From: Natrialba sp. SSL1
Lineage (GTDB): Archaea > Halobacteriota > Halobacteria > Halobacteriales > Natrialbaceae
Assembly: GCF_001861355.1 (NCBI RefSeq)
Contig: NZ_MASN01000018.1
Location: 331,836-395,835, forward strand
Length of the DNA: 64,000 nt
Direction: 5' to 3'
The position numbers and the translations under genes were made by a program. The first letter of the stretch is position 1. Each line of letters begins with the position of its first letter. This document shows positions 44,380 to 53,614 of this stretch, piece by piece. Under the pieces are notes generated by a model. The model searched no databases and was not told where the DNA came from. It worked only from the letters and a program-made list of their open reading frames with translations.

Positions 44380-44778
44380 ATGGGCCACTTTCGGCGAAAT
44401 CAAACCACACTGACAGCGATTCTCGCGGCGTACGACCGGCTCGTCGAGGTGGGGATCGGCCGTCGAACGGACGTAGCCGCGGCGCTCGCCGAACGTGGCT
44501 GTACCGTGACGGCGACGGATATCTACGACCGAGACGTGCCGGAGGGAGTTCGCTTCGTCCGCGACGATATCGTCGATCCCGAGCCGTCGATCTACGCCGA
44601 CGCGGGCGCGATCTACGCCCGAAATCTGCCACCCGAACTTCACAGGCCTGCCCGCGACGTAGCCTGGGAATCGTGTGCAGACCTGCTGTTTACGACGCTC
44701 GGCGGCGACCAGCCCGCGATTCCGGTTGAGCAGCGAACAATCGAGACGGGAACGCTGTACCTGAGTCAGCGACCCTGA
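44380..44778 (+). CDS. UPF0146 family protein
   Basis: This 132-residue protein starts GHFRRNQTTLTAILAAYDRL and has VEVGIGRRTDVAAALAERG, TATDIYDR and ARNLPPELHRPAR, the UPF0146 pattern. The VEVGIGRR / ATDI core looks like a Rossmann methyltransferase fold with a shortened SAM loop. Function is unproven. Divergent from archaemetzincin; the shared 39-bp spacer must contain both promoters or the transcripts overlap. Confidence 0.85.
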   Translation: MGHFRRNQTTLTAILAAYDRLVEVGIGRRTDVAAALAERGCTVTATDIYDRDVPEGVRFVRDDIVDPEPSIYADAGAIYARNLPPELHRPARDVAWESCADLLFTTLGGDQPAIPVEQRTIETGTLYLSQRP

Positions 44779-44846
44779 GTCAGCGATCCAGTTCGGGTCG
44801 AGACACATGAATTAACACCACTGGAACCCTTTCGTCAGGACGACCC

Positions 44847-45512
44847 GTGCTCCCCGAGCCACTCCTCTCTGCTCTCCTGTTGGTACTCATCACGGCACTC
44901 ATCGTGGTAGCGATCACCGGCCTCGGAACGGTCCTCTGGGTCGCCCTCCAGCTCGCGTCCGCTCCAGGTGTTATCGTTCACGAGTTCGCCCACGCGGTCG
45001 CCTGTCGACTCACCGGCGCACGGATTCACGAGGTCGTCTACTTTCGATTTGGCGATCCGGCCGGTTACGTCCGCCACGAGCAGCCCAACCGATACTTCGA
45101 CGCCTTCGTCATCGGCGTCGCGCCGTTTCTGGTCAACACCGTCGTCGCGTTCGGCGCGCTGCTCGCGTTCGCCGACCTCGTGACGACGACCGGAATCGTC
45201 ACCCCGTCCAGCGGCGTGTTCCCAGCCGTCGATCCGGAGGTCGTGTCGCGCGAACTCCTCGCCGCCGTGGTCGCTCTGGGCTGGCTCGGACTCGTGATCG
45301 GCGTCCACGCCTTCCCGAGCACCGGCGACGCGAACGCGCTCTGGGCACAGACACGCGCCAGGTGGCGTCGCTCACCGCTCGTCCTGCTCGGCGTTCCGTT
45401 CGTTCTCGTAGTCTACGTCGTGAGCCTGCTCTCGTGGCTGTGGGCTGACGTCCTCTACGCGATCGGACTATTGTTGCTCGCGTTCGCGGTCGTGGGTTCG
45501 CCGCTCGTGTGA
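44847..45512 (+). CDS. Integral membrane zinc metalloprotease-like protein
   Basis: This 221-residue membrane protein begins at a GTG. The zinc-like motif HEFAH lies in [19 protein letters not shown] near residue 48, inside a helix, followed by a soluble [17 protein letters not shown] loop and several more helices ([40 protein letters not shown]). The His-Glu motif and the later [12 protein letters not shown] segment are like M50/DUF3267 proteins. Function unknown. The start of the HAD-like gene lies 90 bp beyond its stop. Confidence 0.75.
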   Translation: MLPEPLLSALLLVLITALIVVAITGLGTVLWVALQLASAPGVIVHEFAHAVACRLTGARIHEVVYFRFGDPAGYVRHEQPNRYFDAFVIGVAPFLVNTVVAFGALLAFADLVTTTGIVTPSSGVFPAVDPEVVSRELLAAVVALGWLGLVIGVHAFPSTGDANALWAQTRARWRRSPLVLLGVPFVLVVYVVSLLSWLWADVLYAIGLLLLAFAVVGSPLV

Positions 45513-45601
45513 GAGGCGGCCGACTGTATGGGGCTGTGATGGCCGATTTCCTGAAACGAGAAATCGACCGGCTTTATTCCCATCAGCCCGTTCGAGACGG
45601 T

Positions 45602-46531
45602 ATGACCACGAACGCGAAGAACGAGACTGCGACACTCGAGGCAGACGTCGATGCCGTCGTCCTCGACATCGACGGCGTTCTCGTCGACGTCGCCGACTCC
45701 TACCGGCGCGCGATCATCGAATCCGTCGACACCGTCTACGACCGGACGATCCGCAAGGACGACATTCAGCAGTTCAAGGACGCTGGCGGCTTCAACAACG
45801 ACTGGGAGCTGACCTATGCCGCCGCACTCTACATGCTCGCGACCGGCGAGGGCTACGACGCCTCACTCAAGACGTTCACCAACGAAATCGCTGCTGCGGG
45901 TGGCGGACTCGAGGCCGCAGAGAGCGCCGTCCGCGACGGTATCGGCGCACAGGCGACGAAACGCGTCACCGACCGCTGGGATCGCGAGCGCCTGCGTGAT
46001 GTCTTCCAGCAGCTCTATCTCGGCGACGAACTTTACCGGGCGCTCGAGGGCGGCGAGCCTGACGACGACCTGCGCCAGGAAGGGTTCATCCACGACGAAC
46101 CGGTGATCCTCGATGGGGAAACGCGGGACTGGCTGCTCGAAGAGGCCGTCATCTCCGTCGGTGTCCTGACCGGCCGACCCGAGGCAGAGGCCGAAATCGC
46201 GCTCGACCGCGTCGGCCTCGCGGGCGACATTCCGGTCGAACACCGGTTTACGATGGACGACTGGGACGAGGGCAAGCCACACCCGCACGCGCTGACGACG
46301 CTGGCCGAGCGCTTCGACGCCGACAGCGTCGTCTTCGTCGGCGACACGCTGGACGACGTGCGAACGGCGACGAACGCGAGTGAGGCGGATCCGAGCCGTG
46401 CGTACTACGGCATCGGCGTCCTGACCGGTGGCCTCACCGGCACAGAAGGTCGACAGAAGTATGGTGACGAAAACGCAGCGGCGGTACTCGAGTCGGTCAA
46501 CGAACTCCCGGCGTTGCTCGCGGACGAGTAG
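45602..46531 (+). CDS. HAD-superfamily hydrolase (TIGR01548-like)
   Basis: This 309-residue phosphatase-like protein shows HAD motif [21 protein letters not shown] (near residue 19), motif [14 protein letters not shown] (Thr near 205), motif III with the Lys in WDEGKPHP and motif [14 protein letters not shown] with the two Asp. The C-terminus carries [20 protein letters not shown], matching the archaeal TIGR01548 subfamily. Substrate unknown; homologues often lie by amino-acid biosynthesis genes, but not here. The ATG at 45602 is favoured because the frame upstream lacks coding character. Confidence 0.85.
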   Translation: MTTNAKNETATLEADVDAVVLDIDGVLVDVADSYRRAIIESVDTVYDRTIRKDDIQQFKDAGGFNNDWELTYAAALYMLATGEGYDASLKTFTNEIAAAGGGLEAAESAVRDGIGAQATKRVTDRWDRERLRDVFQQLYLGDELYRALEGGEPDDDLRQEGFIHDEPVILDGETRDWLLEEAVISVGVLTGRPEAEAEIALDRVGLAGDIPVEHRFTMDDWDEGKPHPHALTTLAERFDADSVVFVGDTLDDVRTATNASEADPSRAYYGIGVLTGGLTGTEGRQKYGDENAAAVLESVNELPALLADE

Positions 46532-46647
46532 GCGGGCCGTCCAATCGCCGAGCCACCCAGTCCTCGGGTCGACGACTCGGACACACGGTCAGGAGCCAGC
46601 AGGTTCGCACGCCCGTTTTTTGCCACCGCTCGGTGTAGCGTGGTCCC

Positions 46648-48447
46648 ATGACCGCACCCGACCCCTCGTTTTCCTGTGACCCCACCCTGCCCGGCGAGCC
46701 GACTCCCGTCTGGCTCGCGGAACCGGCCGACGCGGCACTCGATAGGCCAACGGGTGATGCAACTGGCGACTCAGCAGGTGAATCAGTCGGCGAACCCGCC
46801 CCCGCGCTCACAACAGATCGAACTGTCGACGTCTGCATCGTCGGCGCTGGCATCGCCGGCCTCTCGACCGCACTCGAGGTACGCGAGCGCGGGAAGACGG
46901 TCGCGGTCCTCGAACGCGACCGGATTGCGGCGGGCATTACAGGCAAGTCGACGGCCAAGCTGACCAGCCAGCACGGAGCGATCTACGACTACCTACGCCG
47001 GGAGTTCGGTCGACGGGAGGCGAAACAGTACGCAGCGGTACAGGAGGAGGCAATCGACGCGGTCGAGCGCCGGATCGAGGAGTTCGGAATCGACTGCGGC
47101 TTCGAGCGCCAGCCCTCGTACCTCTACGGAAACGATCGAGATACGATTGAACGCGAAACCGACGCCGCCGAACTGGCAGGACTGCCGGCGACCTTCGTAA
47201 CCTCGGTACCGCCGTTCGAACGGGCGCAGGCCGCCGTCCGGTTCGACGACCAGGCGTGGTTCCACCCGCGCCAGTATCTCCTCGGAATCGCGGACGTGCT
47301 GCAGGAGGACGACGGTGCGACTGTCTACGAAGGAACCCGCGTGACGGACGTCGAGTCCGGCACGCCGTGTCGCGTACAGACCACGTCGGCGACGGTGACC
47401 GCCGAGCAGGTCGTCCTCGCGACCGGCTTTCCGATCCTCGACCGGGCGGGCTACTTCGCGCGGATGCACCCGAAACGATCCTACGTACTCGCGCTCCGTC
47501 TCGACGGCGAACCGCCCGAGGGGATGTACTACCGGACGGGAGACAACTACCGCTCTGTTCGGACGTATCGCAGCACTGGGGGTGGGAAGGACGGGAGCAA
47601 TGGGGGAGAGAACGACGACAGCGATAGCAGGGGCGACGGAAGCAACAACGGCGACAGCGAAGACCTCCTCCTCGTCGGCGGCGAAAACCACAAAACCGGC
47701 CAGGGCGGCTCGACGGTCGAGCGCTATCGCACGCTACTCGAGTGGGCTCGCGAACGATTCCCCGTCGAGTCGGTCGCCTACCGCTGGTCGAACCAGGACT
47801 ACAAACCGGTCGACAAGGTGCCGTTCGTCGGCCGCGTCGGCGCGGGGGCGCAGAACGTGTACGTCGCCACCGGCTTTCGCGGCTGGGGAATGACGAACGG
47901 TGTTGCCGCCGGCCAGTTGCTGGCCGCACTCATCGACGGCCGCAAGCCGCCCGAACGGAAGTTGTTCGATCCGATGCGGCTCACTCCGAAGGCGTCGGCG
48001 AGCAAGACGATCACCGAGAACGTCGACGCCGTGAGCGAGTTCGCGACCGACTGGCTCCGTACGATGCTCACGCCCGAACTGCGCTCGCTCGACCCCGGCG
48101 AGGGGACCGTGATCCGTCGCGGCGGGAAACCAATGGCGTGTGCGCGGGACGCAGACGGTGACCTGCACGCGACTTCGGCCGTCTGCACCCACATGTATTG
48201 TCTCGTCGAGTGGAACGACGCCGAGTGTAGCTGGGACTGTCCCTGCCACGGCTCGCGGTTCGCACCGGACGGCGAGGTACTTCAGGGGCCAGCAAACGAG
48301 GGGCTCTCGAGTGCCAGCATCGATGGCGGTGTCGATGTGGGTGATAGCGCAGGTGCCGAAACGGGTGTGAGCATCGACATCGACAGGAGTGGTGTCGGTA
48401 GCGGGAGTAGAAGCGAGGAGGAGGACAGAGGTGAGGGCGAGGATTGA
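46648..48447 (+). CDS. FAD-dependent oxidoreductase with C-terminal Rieske domain
   Basis: This 599-residue protein has a DAO-type FAD motif (VCIVGAGIAGLSTALEVRER, near residue 61), a long oxidoreductase core and a Rieske domain at the C-terminus with C513-x-H515 and C531-x-x-H534 binding one [2Fe-2S] cluster. A Gly/Asn/Asp/Ser linker (SNGGENDDSDSRGDGSNNGD) sits near residues 317-340. The core resembles glycine/D-amino-acid oxidases fused to Rieske. No reductase partner is adjacent. The last 14 codons are Glu/Arg/Gly-rich and lie in a 30-bp repeat that supplies the stop codon. Confidence 0.88.
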   Translation: MTAPDPSFSCDPTLPGEPTPVWLAEPADAALDRPTGDATGDSAGESVGEPAPALTTDRTVDVCIVGAGIAGLSTALEVRERGKTVAVLERDRIAAGITGKSTAKLTSQHGAIYDYLRREFGRREAKQYAAVQEEAIDAVERRIEEFGIDCGFERQPSYLYGNDRDTIERETDAAELAGLPATFVTSVPPFERAQAAVRFDDQAWFHPRQYLLGIADVLQEDDGATVYEGTRVTDVESGTPCRVQTTSATVTAEQVVLATGFPILDRAGYFARMHPKRSYVLALRLDGEPPEGMYYRTGDNYRSVRTYRSTGGGKDGSNGGENDDSDSRGDGSNNGDSEDLLLVGGENHKTGQGGSTVERYRTLLEWARERFPVESVAYRWSNQDYKPVDKVPFVGRVGAGAQNVYVATGFRGWGMTNGVAAGQLLAALIDGRKPPERKLFDPMRLTPKASASKTITENVDAVSEFATDWLRTMLTPELRSLDPGEGTVIRRGGKPMACARDADGDLHATSAVCTHMYCLVEWNDAECSWDCPCHGSRFAPDGEVLQGPANEGLSSASIDGGVDVGDSAGAETGVSIDIDRSGVGSGSRSEEEDRGEGED

Positions 48448-48520
48448 GGGGTGGGCAGAAATGAGGGTGAGGATTGAGGAGGAGTCGGAGATGAGGAGAG
48501 GAATTGAGGAGAGGGCGACA
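48431..48520. repeat. 30-bp-period imperfect tandem repeat across the stop codon
   Basis: Three 30-bp units start at 48431, 48461 and 48491 with gtgagggcgaggattgagg, atgagggtgaggattgagg and atgaggagaggaattgagg. The first unit holds the Rieske gene's TGA (48445-48447). The whole run is purine-rich on the plus strand. Confidence 0.75.
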
Positions 48521-48663
48521 ACAGCAAACTCGAAGTCTGTCGAAATCAGTGACCGAGGATAGTACTCGAGCGGTGTGTTGCATACAGAGCAGAGAGATAG
48601 CACAGCGACACTGTTTGTTTCGTTCCTAATGCCCTACCCCACCCGGCCAGTACATCTGCGAAC

Positions 48664-48834
48664 TTACCGAAGACGGAAGAGTAGCAGAAGCGCGACTGGG
48701 GTCAGGAAGGCAGGAAGAATGCCGCCGAGAAAGAGCAATTCTGGAGGGAGAAAGAAGATTAGCAGCAGTACAATGTTGGCAATCAAAAGTGCGATGATCA
48801 GATTGAGACGGAAGACGACTGCGTTCTCGTTCAT
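48664..48834 (-). CDS. 56-aa membrane protein
   Basis: The frame reads MNENAVVFRLNLIIALLIAN, then IVLLLIFFLPPELLFLGGIL and PAFLTPVALLLLFRLR. It has two hydrophobic helices with a Pro-Pro turn, a short acidic start and a basic end, so the N-terminus is probably outside and the C-terminus inside. It is not shared with any other frame. Its codons are less GC-biased than usual here. I recognise no function. Confidence 0.65.
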   Translation of the reverse strand: MNENAVVFRLNLIIALLIANIVLLLIFFLPPELLFLGGILPAFLTPVALLLLFRLR

Positions 48835-49109
48835 TATTTCGTGTTTCTACTTGTTCTCAAATATGTGTCTTGTGGATTAACTACTTGGACTGCACTGACC
48901 GACCACTACCAACGGAGATCGGCTTCAGTCAGTACCACATTCGCGCTCTGTATCCAGCACACACTCTGTGCCGGTATCCGGGGATCTCAATCGAGCCGAA
49001 CTCGAGTCCCACCTGCTCCCAATGACGATGACAAAAACGCGCACAGTTTGTACAGCCAGAAACACATCAAACCAGAAGATTGTTAGCCACCCAACATGCC
49101 GAGGTGAGT
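48835..49109. other. Intergenic region without supported gene
   Basis: 275 bp between two small membrane-protein genes read in opposite directions. Open frames are short and lack codon bias. No hairpin or TATA box stands out except an AT-rich patch at 48832-48880 near the minus gene. Confidence 0.4.
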
Positions 49110-49340
49110 ATGGATCGAACTGACGTGTTTCTCGCGCTCATCACCTTCCTGCTGGCGGCGCTCGTCTACGAGGTCAGCGACCCGAATACGCCGGGTATCA
49201 TCGCTGTCCCCGTCTTGTTACTTCTGTATCTGATTCCGATCTACCTCGGCGCTGTCTTCGTGTCGAAATTGGCTGCAGCAGAGAGTCCCATTGCGGACCA
49301 GACAGGGCGTGAGAACGAGACGAGTGGGCGGGATGGCTAA
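49110..49340 (+). CDS. 76-aa membrane protein with polar tail
   Basis: The product has two helices (VFLALITFLLAALVYEVSD and IIAVPVLLLLYLIPIYLGAV) then a hydrophilic tail (ESPIADQTGRENETSGRDG). The start ATG at 49110 is the second in frame. Its stop overlaps the stop of the GDPD gene by 4 nt tail to tail. No family recognised. Confidence 0.7.
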   Translation: MDRTDVFLALITFLLAALVYEVSDPNTPGIIAVPVLLLLYLIPIYLGAVFVSKLAAAESPIADQTGRENETSGRDG

Positions 49341-50188
49341 CGGCTCAGTGGGTCCGAGCCACGCTGAAGCCCTGGATACTCCGCGATAATTCCATCCACG
49401 TTCGCCGCCGCAAGCTGGTCGTACTGCAGCCAGGTCTCGACTGTCCAGACGTTGACCGTGCGTCCCTCCTCGTGGGCCGTCTCTACGATGTCGACAGCCG
49501 GCTCTTCGGAACCAAACCCAGCGTACTCGGTCCCAGCGAGGGGAATGCCAGCGATTGCGTTTCGTGGCGGGTGGATCGCCTCGCAGTCGTACCGGCGCGC
49601 GAGTTCGAGGCCGGACTCGAGTGCATCCCAAACGAGCACAGCAATATCGTACTCGGGGCCAACGTCGCGGGCTGCGGCGAGTGCGCCCTCGCAGAACGAC
49701 GAAAAGAGGATCTCGCCGTCGAACGCGTCGCAGTCGGTGACGACGCGCTCGACGAACGGCGTCCACAGCGCACGTCGTTCTGCCCGTTCGTCCGGCCCCA
49801 ACAACTCGGCGAAGCGAAGGTCGCTTGCACCGCAGTGTTTCAGTTCGACGTTGACGGCGACGCTGTCGGGAACGGCCGCGAGAACGTCGGCGAGCGTCGA
49901 GACCGTCTCCTCGGTTCCGAGCACGCTGGCGGACTGGATGGCCTCGAGATCAGCCTCCCAGACGAGTCCCGTAGCATCGGTGAGCGGACGGCCGGCGCGC
50001 GAGCGGGACGGGGCGCCCTCGAGCCGCTCGTCGTGGATGACGACCGGCGTGCCACAGGCGGCGGGCTGGACATCGAGTTCGATCATTGCGGTGTCCTCGC
50101 GGGATGCAGCCGCGACGGCCGCGCCGACGGTGTTCTCGGGTGCGACGCCGGCGTAGCCGCGATGAGCGATGAGTGCGGGATCGGACAT
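49337..50188 (-). CDS. Glycerophosphodiester phosphodiesterase
   Basis: This 283-residue GDPD-family enzyme cleaves glycerophosphodiesters to glycerol phosphate and an alcohol. Family marks are ALIAHRGYAGVAPENT at residues 5-20 (HRG...PENT), MIELDVQ (metal Glu/Asp), VVIHDERL (catalytic His), a Glu in VAVNVELK and the late VNVWTVETWLQYDQLAAANV with DGIIAEYP. The ATG at 50188 is taken because it puts HRG near the N-terminus as usual; no signal peptide is seen, so it is cytosolic. It could act on archaeal glycerophospholipid remnants. Confidence 0.93.
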   Translation of the reverse strand: MSDPALIAHRGYAGVAPENTVGAAVAAASREDTAMIELDVQPAACGTPVVIHDERLEGAPSRSRAGRPLTDATGLVWEADLEAIQSASVLGTEETVSTLADVLAAVPDSVAVNVELKHCGASDLRFAELLGPDERAERRALWTPFVERVVTDCDAFDGEILFSSFCEGALAAARDVGPEYDIAVLVWDALESGLELARRYDCEAIHPPRNAIAGIPLAGTEYAGFGSEEPAVDIVETAHEEGRTVNVWTVETWLQYDQLAAANVDGIIAEYPGLQRGSDPLSR

Positions 50189-50340
50189 GTACTCGTCCTC
50201 GAGTCGACGCACGCGGTGGAGTGTCTTGGGGGCTACGACGGCTGGTTCAGTTCAGGGCTGCAAAGCGAGAGGGGTGTCGAGGTCGAACGGCGGCACTCGC
50301 CGCGGACACGTTGAACACCCTGGCCGTCGAACGACAGTCC

Positions 50341-50598
50341 ATGGCCGACAGCACGCTCGACGATGTGAGACGAGCACTCGATCGCGCGACCAAACTCGAG
50401 GAGGAGGAAGCGCTGTCCGTCCTTCGAACTGCCCGCGAGGATCTCAACGCACTGGAGAGCGATGCAGCCGTCGACGAGAAGCGACGGCAGGAACTCGCGG
50501 ATCGTGTCGACCAGCGCATCCGCGAGGTGGAGAACCGGGACGACTACGACAGCGGTCTCGGCGCGGCGATGAATCCGGACGAGGACGAAGCACCGTAG
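50341..50598 (+). CDS. Conserved haloarchaeal helical protein (DUF7553-like)
   Basis: The 85-residue product is one long helical segment: STLDDVRRALDRATKLEEEE, ALSVLRTAREDLNALESD, then LADRVDQRIREVENRDDYDS and an acidic end NPDEDEAP. Leu/Arg heptads suggest a coiled coil. I recognise it as a haloarchaeal conserved hypothetical without function. ATG at 50341 is preferred; codons before it lack bias. Divergent from GDPD. Confidence 0.75.
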   Translation: MADSTLDDVRRALDRATKLEEEEALSVLRTAREDLNALESDAAVDEKRRQELADRVDQRIREVENRDDYDSGLGAAMNPDEDEAP

Positions 50599-50681
50599 GA
50601 CGGCGTTCAGTCGACGGTGTCGGCCGAGACGTAAGCCTGGAGTAGCGTCCGCCTACGGCAGCGAGGCCGCACGCGCTGTGG

Positions 50682-50687
50682 TTTTTT
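50682..50687 (+). terminator. T6 tract after the coiled-coil gene
   Basis: The run gttttttgg lies 84 bp after the stop at 50598. No stable stem is seen directly before it; U-rich tracts alone can terminate archaeal transcription. Confidence 0.35.
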
Positions 50688-50758
50688 GGTGTCTAGCAAC
50701 GGTTGAGCGAGGGGCAATCGGCACCTAATGAGGCGTTGTGACCGCAACGGTCGTGATC

Positions 50759-50765
50759 CTTTTAT
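50759..50765 (+). promoter_or_regulatory. TATA box of the Tat-exported CARDB protein
   Basis: The sequence cttttat is centred about 28 nt before the ATG at 50790, consistent with a leaderless mRNA. Confidence 0.55.
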
Positions 50766-50789
50766 CACGTTCTCGGTGACCGTCCGCCT

Positions 50790-52223
50790 ATGACGAAGCC
50801 ATCTCGACGCCGACTCCTCCAGGGACTCACAGCGGGGGGTATCACGCTCGGTGCGGTCCAGTGGAGTGACAGGACGGTGCGAGCGCGACGACAGACGAAC
50901 ACGGACGCGAATACGGATACGCACACGAACATGGACACGGACACCGAGGGATCACTCTCGGTCTCGATCACCGAGACGAACGCGCCCGTACCCGCCGGCG
51001 AGTACCTGCGGGTCGAGACAGCGCTCACGAATACCGGCTCCACAGACATCCAAACCGAGGCCGTGCTCGTCGTCGGTTTCGGCGAGACGGAGATGACACG
51101 CCGCGGAATGACAATCGGCGCTGGCGAGACGGAGACGATTCGGCAAGGCTTCTACACCTATCCCGTCCCGCAGGACGACGAGTTCCCCGTGCGTGTCGAA
51201 ACGCCACACGGCGTCGCCGAGCAGACGGTCAGCGTCACCGCAGCCGAGGCGTTGCCGAGCGCTCGTCCCGACGACGAACTCACTGTACAGCCGGGTACTG
51301 AGGTGCTGTTCGAAGCCGAAGCCGTCGATCCGGACGAGTCTCAGACGACGATCTGGTGGGTTGACGGCGAGAGCGTGACCAGCGGCGTCGGCGGAGCCTG
51401 GGAGTGGCAGTACTACGAAACAGTCGGCGCGGACTTCTGGTGGCACGAGTTCGACGAGCCCGGTAGCCACGAGGTGACTGCAGCCGTTATTCCGGACGAT
51501 GGACCAACCGGACCTGGAGAAACCGTCGAGGAGACCTACGCTGCCCGCTGGGAGATCGAGGTTACCGACGACGGCGCGGCATCGCCGTCCGTCGAGGGCG
51601 TGCGGCCGACCGAACGCGTCGTCTCGGTTCAGGAGGGCGACCAGGTCGAGTTCGAACTCGAGGCGACCGATCCGGACGGCGGACTCGACCGCGTCGTCTG
51701 GTGGCTCACCCAGGCAGACCGTATCCTCGGCGTGACCGAACTCGAGGGCGATGCTGATACGGCGACGGTTTCGATCGAGGGCGGCTGTCACACCTGTCAC
51801 GTCGTGCCGTGGGTAATCTGCGACGACGGCACCGCCACTACACTGAGTTCGCGGTGGGAGATTGACGCAGTCGGGAATGAGGACGACGAGGACGAGAGCG
51901 AGGATGACGACGACGGAACGGGCACCGGCCAACTCGACCTCTCGATCCAGGGAACGAACTCGCCCGTCGACGCCGGCGACTTCCTCGAGGTAACCGCGAG
52001 CGTGACGAACGACGGGGCCGAGACGCGGACGGCATCGGTCGAGCTTATCGTCGGGCACGACCCGACCAGTGTCGACAGCGAGACGGTGACGCTCGAACCC
52101 GGCGAGAGCGAGACACTGACGCTCGGCTACGAGACGTACGAAACCAGTCAGGACGAACAGTTCCCCGTCCGCGTCGAGAGTGACGGCGTTACAGCCGAGA
52201 CGAGCGTGCAGGTGTTCGCCTGA
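50790..52223 (+). CDS. Tat-exported surface protein with CARDB-like domains
   Basis: This 477-residue protein has a Tat signal (SRRRLLQGLTAGGITLGA) with a Thr/Asn/Asp/His linker after it. Domain 1, residues about 50-155, and the last domain, about 380-477, are near copies of one CARDB-like unit: ITETNAPVPAGEYLRVETAL and IQGTNSPVDAGDFLEVTAS, each ending in QDEQFPVRVE. The middle holds two Trp-rich Ig-like units (VWWLTQADRILGVTELEG). Cys-His pairs (CHTCHVVPWVIC) are few. It is likely a cell-envelope protein; partners unknown. Confidence 0.82.
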   Translation: MTKPSRRRLLQGLTAGGITLGAVQWSDRTVRARRQTNTDANTDTHTNMDTDTEGSLSVSITETNAPVPAGEYLRVETALTNTGSTDIQTEAVLVVGFGETEMTRRGMTIGAGETETIRQGFYTYPVPQDDEFPVRVETPHGVAEQTVSVTAAEALPSARPDDELTVQPGTEVLFEAEAVDPDESQTTIWWVDGESVTSGVGGAWEWQYYETVGADFWWHEFDEPGSHEVTAAVIPDDGPTGPGETVEETYAARWEIEVTDDGAASPSVEGVRPTERVVSVQEGDQVEFELEATDPDGGLDRVVWWLTQADRILGVTELEGDADTATVSIEGGCHTCHVVPWVICDDGTATTLSSRWEIDAVGNEDDEDESEDDDDGTGTGQLDLSIQGTNSPVDAGDFLEVTASVTNDGAETRTASVELIVGHDPTSVDSETVTLEPGESETLTLGYETYETSQDEQFPVRVESDGVTAETSVQVFA

Positions 52224-52303
52224 GATCCAGGTGTTCACCCGAGCTTTTCGACTGAGACCACGCTATTCACGCAGTCGCGGCGAGATCGACCGATCCCCGC
52301 ACC

Positions 52304-52310
52304 CTTTATT
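52304..52310 (+). promoter_or_regulatory. TATA box of npdG
   Basis: The sequence ctttatt is centred about 28 nt before the ATG at 52335, which supports that start over an ATG at 52314. Confidence 0.55.
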
Positions 52311-52334
52311 CGAGTGCCGACGAGAGTGACAGGC

Positions 52335-53003
52335 ATGCGAATCGCACTACTCGGCGGCACTGGCGACATCGGCGAAGGGCTCGCACTCCGCTTCGCCCGC
52401 GATACCGACCACGAACTCCTCATCGGCTCGCGCGACCCCGAAAGGGCGCGCGACGCCGTCGAGGAATACAACTCGGTACTCGAGTCCCACGGCGCCACAG
52501 CAGATTGCAAGGGCTTCGCCAACGAGATGGCTGCGGACCGCGCTGACGTCGTGATCCTCAGCGTGCCGCCGTACCACATCGGCGACACTGTCGAGGCCGT
52601 TGCGGACGTGCTCGACGAGGACACAATTCTGGTCACCCCCGCCGTCGGCATGAAGGGTGACGAAGACGGCATGCACTACCACCCGCCGGGAACGGGCAGC
52701 GTCAGCGAACTCGTCGCCCAGCGCGCGCCGGACGGCGTTCCCGTCGTCGGCGCGTACCACAACCTCGCGGCCGGAAAGCTCGCGAACATCGAACTCGAGT
52801 TCGACCTGGATACGCTGCTCGTCGGCGACGACGGAGACGCGAAAGAGTTGGTGCGAAACCTGACGAACGAAATCGAGGGACTGCGCGCGCTCGATGCCGG
52901 GCCGCTCGCGAACGCGGCGGAAGTCGAGAGTGTGACGCCGCTGGTCATCAACATCGCAAAGCACAACGAGGAGCTGCACGACGTTGGCGTGAAGTGGGTC
53001 TGA
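52335..53003 (+). CDS. npdG: F420-dependent NADP reductase
   Basis: This 222-residue Rossmann protein transfers hydride between reduced F420 and NADP. The start MRIALLGGTGDIGEGLALRF carries the dinucleotide motif, then GSRDPERARDAVEEY, DVVILSVPPYHIGDTVE and VTPAVGMKGDEDG and the late NIAKHNEELHDVGVKWV. Length and motifs match archaeal NpdG/FNO. Haloarchaea have F420, so the activity is plausible. It stands alone; thioredoxin lies convergent 108 bp on. Confidence 0.93.
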   Translation: MRIALLGGTGDIGEGLALRFARDTDHELLIGSRDPERARDAVEEYNSVLESHGATADCKGFANEMAADRADVVILSVPPYHIGDTVEAVADVLDEDTILVTPAVGMKGDEDGMHYHPPGTGSVSELVAQRAPDGVPVVGAYHNLAAGKLANIELEFDLDTLLVGDDGDAKELVRNLTNEIEGLRALDAGPLANAAEVESVTPLVINIAKHNEELHDVGVKWV

Positions 53004-53111
53004 TTTCGGCGACAGCAGTTCTACGACACAGCACAGCCCTAAAATCAGACTCCAGCGAAACCGCTCACAGTGCGCAGCTGAGAGAAACAAAACGCCGAGT
53101 CGCAGCAGAGC

Positions 53112-53381
53112 TTACGCGCCCGCGGACTCGAGTGCGTCCTCGAGGTCCCCGCGCTGGGTGACACCGACGAAGCGCTCGACGATGCCGTCGTCGTTCTCGA
53201 TGATTAGCGTCGGCAGCGAGCGTACCTGGTACTCGTTGGCGACGTCCTGCTGTTCGTCGACGTTTACCTTCTCGACCTCGAAGCGACCGTCCCAGTCGTC
53301 TTCGAGCTCTTCGAGGATCGGGTCCTGCGTCTTGCAGGGGCCGCACCAGTCCGCGTAGAAGTCCTTAAGCGTGACAGTCAT
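53112..53381 (-). CDS. trxA: Thioredoxin
   Basis: This 89-residue thioredoxin has the CGPC redox pair in FYADWCGPCKTQDPILEE at residues about 8-25, VNVDEQQDVANEYQVRSLPT with the cis-Pro, and ends LEDALESAGA. It reduces disulfides in the cytosol. ATG at 53381 (MTVTLKDFYADWCG) is favoured over one further upstream. It is short compared with E. coli TrxA because the N-terminal beta strand is abbreviated, as in many haloarchaeal forms. Confidence 0.92.
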   Translation of the reverse strand: MTVTLKDFYADWCGPCKTQDPILEELEDDWDGRFEVEKVNVDEQQDVANEYQVRSLPTLIIENDDGIVERFVGVTQRGDLEDALESAGA

Positions 53382-53470
53382 ACGGTTCAGCGCTAGTTGC
53401 CACGCGCGGCGCATAAGGGTTTCCCAGTCGTAACGGCTTGCCGCCATCGTGGCTGCGGCGGCATAACGAG

Positions 53471-53519
53471 CCGCGAGCAGCGCACAGCGAACCGCGAACC
53501 GAGAACTGCGAACTGCGAA
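53471..53519. repeat. 7-bp tandem array, seven units
   Basis: Heptamers ccgcgag, cagcgca, cagcgaa, ccgcgaa, ccgagaa, ctgcgaa, ctgcgaa fill the space between the divergent thioredoxin and Sec61-beta genes. The period matches the array at 41762-41789, whose reverse complement reads ctgnaaa. Confidence 0.7.
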
Positions 53520-53614
53520 GTGAGCAGCGAGGGTACTCGAGTCGATTCACCGAGCGACCCACAACTACCTCTGGGAGTCGAAAGTTTTAGTTCCCGGAGC
53601 GCATAGGGACTGGT

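Noticed and set aside
48282..48527. 81-codon minus frame rich in Pro and Ser
   Set aside because: It is the complement of the purine-rich 30-bp repeat and of the Rieske gene's end.
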